DNA of 64,000 nt from Nilaparvata lugens. Taxonomy: Eukaryota; Arthropoda; Insecta; Hemiptera; Delphacidae. The stretch lies in the NCBI RefSeq assembly GCF_014356525.2, contig NC_052511.1, positions 50,462,167 to 50,526,166 on the forward strand, written 5' to 3'. The notes under the pieces are model-generated. The model did no database searches and was not told where the DNA came from. It saw only the letters and a program-made list of their open reading frames with translations. Position numbers and translations under genes: made by a program. Positions 1-8,945 of this stretch are shown here, piece by piece (position 1 is the stretch's first letter; every line of letters starts with the position of its first letter).

Positions 1-145
1 GATTAACTAGACATTTCTCCTATAGATTATAATTTACCGAGGATGGTTCTAGGCTTATTTTAAATTCTTCAAGATTTTAGTATGTCACGTTTTCAGTTTG
101 TCAAGTTTTAAAATAGACCCTTGCGGAGCACGGGTCAACTGCTAG
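1..145 (+). mobile_element. Helitron-type element, 3' part, cut by window start
   Basis: The segment ends in CTAG followed by T, with a short hairpin (ACCCTTGCGGAGCACGGGT region) just before the end, which is the 3' signature of Helitrons. A second copy with an intact 5' TC end lies at 54825-55043 and aligns along the whole segment (shared stretches around 'accgaggatggt' and 'cagtttgtcaagtttta'). It is non-coding, so it is a non-autonomous copy. Confidence 0.65.
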
Positions 146-188
146 TCAGTAATAACAATGATTATGATGAATGTCCGTTATAATATCA

Positions 189-572
189 AATATCGGGGCA
201 CCGAGCTTCGCTCGTTATTTTTATTTATTGATAAACAGAACACAATTCTCTAAAATGATCGTGATTATATTTCACAGCTGGCTATACGTCATCTTATGAA
301 TTTCATGGATGCGATATTTTGATTTTTTACATACTCACTTTTTACTATCCACAGCTGTTTCAGCCAAGGATGAATTATCTTTTCAATGTCGTTCAGCGAG
401 TTCTCCCAAGGATGAGTCCTAGAGCAATCGAATCTTTATATCATAAACCTACTATGTTCCAAATTTCGTGAGAATCGTTAGAGCCGTTTTCGAGATCCGT
501 TAAACATAAATAACCAGATATAAAAATAACAAGATATATAAATACAGAAATTGCTCGCTTAATATAATAGGA
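189..572 (-). mobile_element. Rep-A copy A1 (non-autonomous interspersed repeat)
   Basis: Reverse copy of a family seen at least seven times in the window. On the minus strand it starts TCCTATTATATTAAGCGAGC and ends with a small hairpin CGAGCGAAGCTCG followed by GTGCCCCGATAT. The TC start and hairpin-before-end resemble Helitrons, but the end is not a clean CTRR, so the class is left open. No coding capacity. Confidence 0.6.
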
Positions 573-1300
573 TATTATGATGATACTCATTATAATGTTT
601 ATGTGGAATAGATTCTCCCAAAAAATTCGTAACATTCATATTATTGCATCGTTGGTGTCGTTTCTTGTTAAAGACACTAATGAGATCCAAAATTCATCAA
701 GAATAGTTCCCAAGAATAAAAATAGCGTTCAAAAGGAGATCCACTTCTGATACTAATAGCCAAGTAGGCTATAAACGTAATAGCATGCTCATATAGCTTT
801 TTAAAAATGAGATAGACTTCTAATTGCCTAGTGTGTTATAAACATAACATATCGATAGCATGCTCATCAGACTTCCCAATCGAATGTTTTCTAGTTAAAA
901 ACTAGTTTTCGAAGGTGAAACCCATCAAACCTAATTTCATTGTTGATCAATCGATTAGGGTTATCGATAATCACTCAGGTTATGCGGTCAAGGTCAGAAT
1001 CACTATGAAGTGACGGATTAAGCTGATCAAGTAGTTAGCAGTGTCTGTAATCCATCTCTTCTACTCAATTTTGATATTATCACATCACTTTTGAAAGTTG
1101 AAGTAATATGTTGATTGTTGTTTAACTTGAATTATGATATCATCATCATGAAGCTAAAATTTGATTTAATTTTAAGAACATATAGACTAACTGGAAACAG
1201 AGATAAAAGTTTTTGGGACTGTTTTCTTCTTCATCAAATACGTATAGTACAAGCTACAAGACTCATCAGATATTTCTAAACCATAGACAATCTGAACAAG
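573..1300. other. AT-rich spacer, nothing recognised
   Basis: No exon-like reading frame, RNA gene or multi-copy repeat could be recognised here on either strand. Confidence 0.5.
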
Positions 1301-1307
1301 ATACTAT

Positions 1308-1582
1308 CATAGAGAAGCAATAGCATAAGTAGATATCCCATGGTATAGGGCGTTTATGTCGCAACTTTTACTGTTATCTCAAGCCGATAGTCCACGTAGT
1401 TCTTTCCCGTAAAGCTTCATGACGCTGGTAGTTTCTCATATTGTGCCGTTCATAAACTCTTACCCGGTCAAAACAGTAAAAATCGATAATAATCGACAGT
1501 AATCGGCTTGAGATAACAGTAAAAGTTGCGACATAAACGCCCTGTACCAAGCGATATCTACTAACGCTATTGTTTCTCTATG
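1308..1582. mobile_element. Rep-F MITE, copy F1, 275 bp
   Basis: Near-palindromic element beginning CATAGAGAA and ending TTCTCTATG, with inverted arms of roughly 80 bp that include 'gcgtttatgtcgcaac'. It is flanked by a perfect 7-bp direct repeat ATACTAT (1301-1307 and 1583-1589). Two further copies, both exactly 275 bp, lie at 41987-42261 and 42696-42970. Non-coding; a DNA-transposon-derived MITE that makes 7-bp target duplications. Confidence 0.85.
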
Positions 1583-2144
1583 ATACTATGCTGAGTTCTC
1601 ACTTTCTTTTTTAGGACAACTGATATTATTGAATAAATTATTATTACTGGGATTCATGATAAGTTTTATCATTGAAATTAATTTATACTCTAGGAAAACT
1701 TGTGGGATTCCCAAGCTCGTACAATACACAGGCTACTTGAGAAGTGCAAATGAACAAATTAACAAGTAGTATTAAAATAAGATAACAAAAACAAGTCTGG
1801 CGTAGTATATGTCAAAATTGAAATGAAACTCTCAAAAAACAGTGTACGATAAGAAAACACTTGACTTAAATTGAGTGATCAAATCTGAAGTTTGAACAAA
1901 AATGATTGTTGATTGAGTGATGATCAGAAATAGTAGTCAAGTATTTTTGAAATGTTATTGAGCCTTACATAAGTTAATAATATTTGTAGTAGCAGTTTCA
2001 TAATTTGGGTGGTTGAATTTTTCATGCGATAAGTACTCCTGTATTGTATTGAACAAATGAATAATATGAATTCCATAGATTGATATGATTCCTGTAGAGG
2101 AAAGATACAGTTATTGTACATGATTTATGCTGATACTCACTCAC

Positions 2145-2226
2145 AGATTATACTGCCACAGCTCTGCATGAGATATTTTCTCTCATGAGGATCATGAAGT
2201 CTCCAATAATTGATTGTACCAAATCC
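2145..2226 (-). other. Exon-like interval (weak candidate coding exon)
   Basis: On the minus strand this 82-base stretch is preceded by a strong acceptor (polypyrimidine then TTTTTTGCAG) and followed by a strong donor (GTGAGTGAG). The frame open through it reads about 27 residues beginning GFGTINYWRLHDPHERKYLM. I do not recognise the peptide and see no partner exon nearby, so this may be chance. An alternative donor four bases downstream (exon to 2141) is equally good. Confidence 0.2.
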
Positions 2227-2388
2227 CTGCAAAAAATGAAATCCATGAATCAAGTTTGATGAGTAATACACGATAAAGAAATCTGTAGGAGCCTCAACAT
2301 CTTGGACAATATATTTTGAGGAAGCCTCTCCCAAACGACTCACCTCTCGTATATAAGGGAGCCATGCTACCTTATTCCAGGACTCCTA

Positions 2389-2443
2389 GAATAGTCCGTA
2401 CAAAATTACTTCTGACTTGGAGGAATATGCGGCGCAGATAAAT
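2389..2443 (+). repeat. Rep-J 50-bp interspersed motif, copy 1
   Basis: A roughly 50-bp motif containing 'gacttggaggaatatgcgg' recurs at 25467-25520 and 37965-38018 in unrelated flanks. The shared 5' part is 'tagtccatacaaaatta'. There is no terminal inverted repeat. Function unknown. Confidence 0.55.
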
Positions 2444-3149
2444 GGAGGGAGATCAGTCAATTACATTGATTAATAGAGTGATAGGTAAAAGCGCAGAAGT
2501 TGCTAATTTGTCAGTCGTCTGACTGCTTTCAGACAGGAAACTTCGCATGAGTAGCATGAGCACATGAACAGTCACTAGAAGCTGGAGAACGCTGGCCGCA
2601 TCAAAACGGCAACATCGCGCCTCTGTATCCCTCCCGCTGTATGCTTTCTCTCCTGCGCATGTCCATCCCAAGTAAGAAGTAATTCTGTACAGAGTATAAT
2701 GTAAATTGCATTTACGGTACTCTTCTATTGAACTTAATCGCCGTAAAATTACGTTATTGCATAATATTGACATGCGACTCGTTCATCGGTATTTCTGACA
2801 GTGCTATAGTAGGATGACGTCATTCTATGGTGGTTGAACTTGACAGAATTACGTACCGCTGTACACAAAATCGCTTCCTTATTATAGTAAGATTGATATA
2901 GATTATAGATTAGCAATAAATCAGTGGTAGACCTGAGAATACAGAGACTCTGGAACGTCAAGAGCACATCCTCGAAAATTATCAAATTCTTGTCAAAACA
3001 ATATGTTTTATTTTCAGTATCACATCTTTCTATCTTCACAAATTAGAAAATGAAAGTTTCGCGTCCTCAACAACTGAAAAAACTCATTCAACAACAATTA
3101 TTTATCCATTAAAAGATGTGATCACTACTAATTCCATAACAAAACACAC

Positions 3150-3228
3150 ATCAAGCTGTCAGTATTGGTCTGAGTGGGAAGCATTGAAGTAACCTACATA
3201 TAACTCTGACAGTTCGTAGTGAATCACA
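3150..3228 (-). repeat. Rep-L stem-loop, copy L1
   Basis: CTGTCAG (3156-3162) and CTGACAG (3206-3212) face each other across about 43 bases, with further flanking pairing. On the minus strand it aligns with nine other copies of the same hairpin family in the window. Confidence 0.55.
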
Positions 3229-3573
3229 GTATGAAAACTTTTCAAAAATTGTAATGAATTGAGTGCTGGACACTTGAGTCTTTTGTCAAATCTTGTGTTT
3301 CACCAGTATCTGAATTCAAGTAGTCTTTATCGTTCTAGAAATGAGTTTATCAGTGCCACTCTACTAAGTTGACAATCAGAAATTCGATTAAAATTTCACT
3401 TTTCAAGAATGAATCGAATCTTTCTTCAATCATTAGAGTTTCTGTGTTGTTGTGAAGGTGGTGTTGTGGTAGATACTCTCTTCAAATATTTACAAGGTAT
3501 TTATAATGGTGTAACAATCGAAACTAGTATCTCAGACTGTTCTAATAGATCAGTGATTTGATAATATTATCCA

Positions 3574-3755
3574 ACTAGCCGTCAGGCTCGCTTCGCTCGC
3601 CATATCCGTCTAGCCAGGGGGCTCCGCCCCCTGGACCCCCGACTGGATCGTCCGAGAATAAGATTTTTATCATATGTTAGGACAATCCAGTCGGGGGTCC
3701 AGACTAAACGTCTGGCTAAACGGATATGGCGAGCGAAGCGAGCCTGACGGCTAGT
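3574..3755. repeat. Palindrome made of two facing Helitron 3' ends
   Basis: The left arm starts ACTAGCCGTCAGGCTCGC and the right arm ends with its reverse complement; inner arms also pair (the CCCCCGACTGGAT region), giving a palindrome of about 182 bp. The right arm matches the Helitron end at 28220-28257. A second Helitron end appears to have landed tail-to-tail in the first. Confidence 0.7.
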
Positions 3756-4178
3756 AATATGATATTCCCAGGATTGAAGTAGCAGTGCCCAATCAATTTT
3801 TCCGCGATAAATGCATTTAAATCTTCAACTTGGTGCCAACCTAACAAAGTCAACTCAATTTTAATGCCAACCTGACAAAATTATTAATTTAGTTGCCAGT
3901 TAACAACTATTTCGAAGAAGTACTCTATCTAGATTATTGTTCTATAGTGACATATGATATGGAAATTTCAATCATAATTAAGAGATTGGGAAAAGAAGAA
4001 TATACATGCTGAAAGACGAACTTTAAGCCCTTAAAAACAGGTTGCGCCTCTAAAGGGCCAACTGAACATACCTACCAAAATTTGAACGTTTTTGGTCCGG
4101 TAGATTTTTAGTTCTGCGAGTGAGTGAGTGAGTGAGTCAGTCAGTGAGTGAGTGCCATTTCGCTTTTATATATATAGA
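3575..4178 (-). mobile_element. Non-autonomous Helitron
   Basis: On the minus strand it begins TCTATATATATAAAAGCG, directly preceded by A, then runs through a CACTCACTCACTGACTG-type tract. It ends with a GC-rich hairpin (GGCGAGCGAAGCGAGCC) and CTAG followed by T (3574). TC at the 5' end, hairpin plus CTRR at the 3' end and an A/T insertion site are the Helitron hallmarks. A second 3' end lies inside it in the opposite orientation. No Rep/helicase coding sequence. Confidence 0.7.
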
Positions 4179-4181
4179 TAC

Positions 4182-4765
4182 TATTGAACGAGCAGTTTAT
4201 ATTTTTATAAGTTTGTATTTCACCGGATCTCGAAAACAGCTCTAAAGATTCTCTCGAAATTCAGAACATAGTAGATTTATAATATAAAAATTCGATTGCA
4301 CTAGGTTTCATTCCTGGGAAAACTCGCTGAAGGACATTAGAAGGATTTATTCATCCTTGGAAAAACAGCTGATGATTTCCTCGTCTGTTGATGATGAAAG
4401 TGAGTGAGCGAGTGCATGTGTGTGGGACTGAAACAAAATTATAACTCAGGTGTTGAAATTTTGTAATCATTCAATCAAGTAGGCTACTTTGTGCCGGTTG
4501 TACAAAAACCAGTTGAATTTTAATGCTGATTAATTCCAGTAGAACCAATCAGATCTCTTTGAAATGGTCTTCTCTGATTGATTTAAATTTAACCGGCTTT
4601 TGTGAGAGAAATTTTTGCATTCCTCTGGGAATTAATCTCAATTCACTGTGATTAGATAGAGCCTTTCTGTTTGAGCTATGAATATATAATAATTTCTCCT
4701 TTTGTAATGAATTTTATACATGCTTTTGTACTCCAGAGCGGAGCTCGGTCCCCCTATATTGTCGT
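4182..4765 (+). mobile_element. Rep-A copy A2
   Basis: Starts near 'ctattgaacgagcagttta' and contains the family core 'cggatctcgaaaacag' and 'cgctgaaggacatt'. It ends in GAGCGGAGCTCGGTCCCCC, a longer tail variant shared with A3. It abuts the 5' end of the Helitron at 3575-4178. Confidence 0.6.
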
Positions 4766-5457
4766 ATTCATTTAAGTATTGAAGTGATAATAGTCTCAAA
4801 ATAAACTGTATTAGTTAGCCCATCGGTCACTCATCCATATAGTTATAGTTTGAAATACACCTGAATAAATAGTAATGAATCAAACTTAGACTACTGTCAA
4901 TGTATTTCGATCTATCCTCATCAAAAATGTCAACATACAATAGCAGTGGGGTAGTTCATTCTTCACTGAGAGTTATAGGATTCTGGAAGCATTTCGAACT
5001 ATATTGCTTGAAGGGAAATCGTGGAGATGTTCAAATTGCCTTAAAACTCATACATTTTGTAAAGCCTCCTCATAGATCTCAAAATGAAAATAATATCATC
5101 AATGTTAATCAATTTATTTGTAAACTGCCTTTGAAACTCTGTTCAACGAGAATATAATATATAAAATACATGTACTCAATCAATTGTTACCACCGTAATC
5201 GTTTTACTATATACAATTTCTTTTCAAATCTTTTCTTTTCTCTTTTTTTCTAAAGTTTTTCAAATTTCTGTCTATTTACTGTCGCTGCAACTACTCTTTT
5301 CATTATTGATTTTCTTGAAACTGGAATATTCAATCATTGGTGACCACCCTGTTGATTCCATTTATGTACAATATCTCAGTTACTATCTTACTATGACCCA
5401 TCTTACTAATTTTTTATGTTTACTATCTTTTGGTTTCTTATAGCAATATCATACTAT
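4766..5457. other. AT-rich spacer, nothing recognised
   Basis: The open frame at 4900-5157 has no recognisable domain and low-complexity flanks; no RNA gene or multi-copy repeat was seen. Confidence 0.45.
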
Positions 5458-6445
5458 ATTAGTAGTTCTGTGAACAGTAGACCTTGCGTTTTGCGTAAAA
5501 TTTTGCATTTTAAGGATAATACAAAAGGAAAAGGAGTTTCCTTCAAACACCAATATTACCGTGAAAATCAGACTATAGAATTCATTATTCATCATAAATC
5601 AGCTGTCTAGTGGACTACTAGTAGTTCTGTGAACAGTAGACCTCGCGCTCAGTAAGTTACATTGAGCTGTTGTTATGTTTTCTCAAAAATTAATAAATAA
5701 GTTATCAATTTAAAATGTCTAGAAAAATCCTAAATAAACATAGAGCTTTCTGTCCTATCGTACCGTGACGTGTCGTCCCGGAATGTGAGTGTGAGCGCTG
5801 TTATCAGGTCTGGCTGCCTACGCCAATCCAATCAACCCATAAGAGAGCATTCTGTGTTGTCGTGTTGGCGGAAAATCGGTGTGTTCAAATTAAACTATCA
5901 TAATGCTGATTTCCTACAAACTTTTTTTCTCACTTTTCATGATTTTAGAAATCAATTTCTTTTCAATAATATTTGTTGCAATTTTAATCATCAGATTAAA
6001 AATGAAAAATGTTTTTCATCAATAACTCCAAACTCCAAACTAGAATCATGACCTAAGCTTATGGAAAGACAAAGTTAGTGGACAACTGTCTATCAACTTT
6101 GATGGAAAGATAAATTTTCAAGATGTTCGATGTTTTTGAACGGGTAGTATTATAGTCCACTAGACAGCTGATTTATGATGAATAATCCTATAGTCTGATT
6201 TTTACGGTAATAATGATAGTCTGATTTTTACGGTAATAATGGTGTTCGAGGGAAACTCCTCTCCCTTTTTTTATTATCCCTAATATGCAAAATTTTGAAA
6301 AACCTTATGTATACGTTGACGCGAAATTCAAAAAGGAACATACCTGTCTAATTTCATGAAAATCTATTGCTGCGTTTCGCTGTAAATGCGCAACATATAA
6401 ACATTAAGAGAAATGCCAAACCTTCGACCTCACTTCGCTCGGTCA
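5458..6445 (+). mobile_element. Rep-C copy C1, rearranged
   Basis: Contains the family start 'agtagttctgtgaacagtag' at 5617 and the family end 'cacttcgctcggtca' at about 6445. A piece of the internal region lies duplicated and inverted at 5460-5610. Other copies: 22928-23090 (5' part), 28993-29550 (minus strand) and 61596-62668. No coding capacity is conserved among copies. Confidence 0.6.
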
Positions 6446-6858
6446 ATCATAAACTACAATATTATTAGAGAGCTATCTTTTGGTTTCTTATAGCAATATC
6501 TTACTTTATCATAAACTACCATATTAGAGAGAATTCAGATAGAATGCAGCAAAAAGCAGTAAACTAGAAAGCTAGTAGTGCGGGACTAAAGGGAGATTTA
6601 TAATTCCCTCGTTGCAAGCTCTAATAGGAGTTGAATCGTAGTTTAAAAGCTTCCAACCGTAGCTCCATCCCTCTTTCATCTGCAAGGATTTCTCTCACTA
6701 TAATCCAACTGAATTAAACTATTATCCACTTTTTGTGTAGTTGAGAAGTTGATATTATGGTAATTATTCATATTAAATGAAAAAGACTATGGAATTATCA
6801 AAAAACACATATTTATTGATACTTAGAAAGACCGGTTTCGGTTATTACACCATTGTCA
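6446..6858. other. Spacer with a retroelement-tail-like segment
   Basis: Mostly unassigned. At 6828-6858 the minus strand reads 'gacaatggtgtaataaccg' followed by 'aaaccggtc', a type of tail I associate with insect retroelements. A diverged relative lies at 13854-13880. Confidence 0.35.
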
Positions 6859-7498
6859 ATCTCTGATAAACTAAAACTAAATATAAGAGCAGCAGAATTC
6901 ATACTAGTAGGCGAGTACTGCTATTGGTCAAGGGCATGAGCGCCTGCCATTGGCCCAGCTAGACAGTCGCCTCCGGTCGTGTGTTAATGGGAAGGATATT
7001 TTATATCCTTCTTAGAGAATCGACAATTATTGGATGAAACACCGCCGATTTATGAAGTTACATCACATTATTATATTATCGTTATTTTAATTGCATGCAA
7101 TCTTTATTCTCATTGATTAATTATTTATACTTTGTAAAATTCTTTGAATAAACTAGCATTATCGTCATTCAATGTAAATTAGTGTATAAGCCAGTAATTA
7201 TTGTAACATACATAAATAAAGAAATCTAATCTAATCCTCCCACTCAACGGTGTTACAAAATGGCGGCTTAAGCAACAGACTCGCCATGATAACAAAATTA
7301 ACTTTCAGTACAAAATAAAAACCATTTAGTTATCATGGCGAGTCTGTTGCTTAAGCCGCCATTTTGTGACACCGTTGAGTGGGAGGAGACTGTCTAGCTG
7401 GGCCAATGGCAGGCGTTCTTGCCCTTGACCAATAGCAGTACTCGCCTACTAGTATGAATTCTGCTGCTCTTATATTTAGTTTTAGTTTATCAGAGATA
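6859..7498. mobile_element. Foldback element with long inverted arms
   Basis: The outer left arm (6859-6968) is the reverse complement of 7388-7498 with few mismatches. The inner left arm (7236-7293) pairs with 7325-7384 around a loop of about 30 bases containing 'actttcagtacaaaata'. The left arm is split by a LINE 3' fragment at 6975-7235. A diverged single arm appears at 13600-13890. Non-coding; class uncertain. Confidence 0.7.
6975..7235 (+). mobile_element. 5'-truncated LINE 3' end inserted in the foldback arm
   Basis: Interrupts an otherwise continuous inverted-repeat arm and ends in an AATAAAGAAATCTAATCTAA tail. The short direct repeat CCTCC (6970-6974 and 7236-7240) is the likely target duplication. 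It carries a small GGATATTTTATATCC palindrome. Too short to assign a clade. Confidence 0.6.
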
Positions 7499-7563
7499 AG
7501 CTTTTTAGATATAATAGTTGCTTCAATAGATTTTTCACTGGTATGGCAAATAGGCTTGTCTCT

Positions 7564-7814
7564 AAAAAAGTAAATTCGTATGGCTTTTGTTGGAGGGGAG
7601 TCCCTTGCGGGAAGGTCCCACCGCATGAATATATCATTTAAGCCGTCAATGAGCCTTACGACTGTCATACTTCAGCCGGGACCGACAGTTTAACGTGCCC
7701 ATCCGATAACACGGGAGTGATCTGGTTAAAAAACTTTTGGTATTGAGAGGGTTTGAACCCGCGATCTCTATGCTGCTACGCAAGCACTCTATACACTAAA
7801 CCACGGATCACTCC
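7564..7814 (-). mobile_element. tRNA-derived SINE, copy S1
   Basis: Minus-strand copy of 251 bp starting GGAGTGATCCGTGGTTTAG, with an A-box-like segment and a B-box-like GGTTTGAACCC, ending in 'cgaatttacttttt'. It is flanked by a perfect 12-bp target duplication AGGCTTGTCTCT (7552-7563 and 7815-7826). Copies S2 and S3 lie at 38302-38552 and 53539-53793. Confidence 0.9.
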
Positions 7815-7852
7815 AGGCTTGTCTCTGATAAATTTTATGAATTGTCAGAGTG

Positions 7853-7951
7853 CCAACCGGTAGAATCCCTCTCAAAGCTCTCCATCACAGGCAAACGGGC
7901 AAGAGAGATATTGGGAGACCAAGGAAAAGGTGGTCTCAAAATTTAGAATAA
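7853..7951 (+). pseudogene. LINE reverse-transcriptase C-terminus, fragment
   Basis: Thirty-two codons then a stop. The peptide includes TGKRDIGRPRKRWSQNLE just before the stop. A basic GKR..GRPRKRW block near the end of ORF2 is typical of several non-LTR retrotransposon proteins. Upstream in the same frame there are stops immediately (around 7827), so only the tail of the reading frame is intact. It lies just right of SINE S1. The sequence differs from the RT tail at 25974-26154, so a different LINE lineage is likely. Confidence 0.65.
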
Positions 7952-7964
7952 ATAAGATGATTCT

Positions 7965-8573
7965 AGAGTTGAAATAGTATATTTCGCACCTAGAGCAGAA
8001 AATGAGATTTTTCCGGCTCGAAATCGGTTTTCAAGTCCGAGGCCGTAGGCCGAGGACTAGGAAAGATTGAGAGCCGGAAAAACATTTTTGCCCGTGGTGC
8101 GAATGCTATTTTTCGCCACACACAAAAATAAACAATATAAATATGAGAATAGTTGTTTACTAGGCATTTCCGAAAACAGAAGTGGAAGGTGATAGCTCTA
8201 GCAAATCTGAGGTAATCTGAATATCAGGAAATTGTCCAAGTATTTTCATTTTTTATTCTGATTTGTCTAAATAATCTAAAAGATCATGTTCAATTATGTG
8301 GGGGGTTGAGTCTATACTTTTTTATTCTTTCAAAAGACAATAAGATGATAAATGTTTTAATTATTGAATAATGAACACAAATAATGAAAAGTTATTTGAT
8401 CGGCTGTTTTTTGATCACCTTTCTTAGTTCCATGTTAGCGGCTGGAAAGGGTACTCTTTCCGGCCTAGGCCGGTTCTGACGTCAGACAAGAGTCGTCTGC
8501 AAACAATGTCTTTCAGATCTACGTAGGGACTGGAAAAGAGCTGCTTTCTGTGCAGTGTGGCGAAAAATACTTT
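7965..8573. repeat. Repeat block with TATTTTTCGCCACAC ends
   Basis: The left part (7970-8107) contains the palindrome 'gtccgaggccgtaggcc' and recurs in reverse at 19845-19985. The end motif TATTTTTCGCCACAC at about 8094-8108 faces its reverse complement at about 8555-8570, which suggests a MITE of about 475 bp. The same end motif occurs at 18389 and 19840. No clear target duplication. Confidence 0.5.
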
Positions 8574-8655
8574 TGCAAAGACCGGAACTGGAAGTTATAC
8601 ATATACGATGATAGTTAGATGATAATAATAACAATCTGATTCGAGCGAAGAGTCT

Positions 8656-8750
8656 GTAGTGAGTTTCACGTAAAACTGTCTGTATTCCTAATAAATATCA
8701 ATATCAACGCTTCGTATTAACAAATGATGACAGTTTGAAGTAAATCTCAG
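8656..8750 (+). repeat. Rep-L stem-loop, copy L2
   Basis: Arms 'aactgtctgtattcct' and 'aaatgatgacagttt' face each other, flanked by 'gtgagtttcac' and 'gaagtaaatctcag'. It lies about 115 bp upstream of the first protease exon found. Confidence 0.5.
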
Positions 8751-8865
8751 TATGAATCTTTATGAAAATATCAAAAATTGATTCAATATAATATTATGAT
8801 ATAACAATTTATATTGATTGGCAATCAAATTCAAATTTGAAAAAAGTTTTTCTAATTTCTTACAG

Positions 8866-8945
8866 GAACCAAACCTGCGTCAAATGAGGACCAAACAAAT
8901 ATTGTAGGAGGTCATATTGCCAAACAGGGTGAGATTCCTTACCAG
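8866..8945 (+). CDS. Protease exon: end of propeptide and IVGG start
   Basis: Acceptor TTTCTTACAG, donor GTGAGT. The first two bases finish a split codon. It reads [11 protein letters not shown] then [15 protein letters not shown], ending in phase 0. Ile16 is codon 8901-8903 and the residue before it is Asn (8898-8900). Confidence 0.9.

Larger units (their letters stand above)
1590..3148. other. Spacer, mostly unassigned
   Basis: Apart from one exon-like interval on the minus strand (2145-2226) and the short motif at 2389-2443, nothing is recognised. The minus-strand open frames at 2453-2773 and 2749-3039 show no domain, signal peptide or splice context and are probably chance. Confidence 0.45.

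Noticed and set aside
5416..5610. Short frame with a signal-peptide-like start (MFTIFWFLIAISYYI) considered as the missing first protease exon
   Set aside because: It runs into a rep-C fragment, part of it recurs at 6471-6500, and no donor in the required phase was found.
7351..7668. 105-codon minus-strand frame
   Set aside because: Runs across the foldback arm and into SINE S1; purely repeat-derived.
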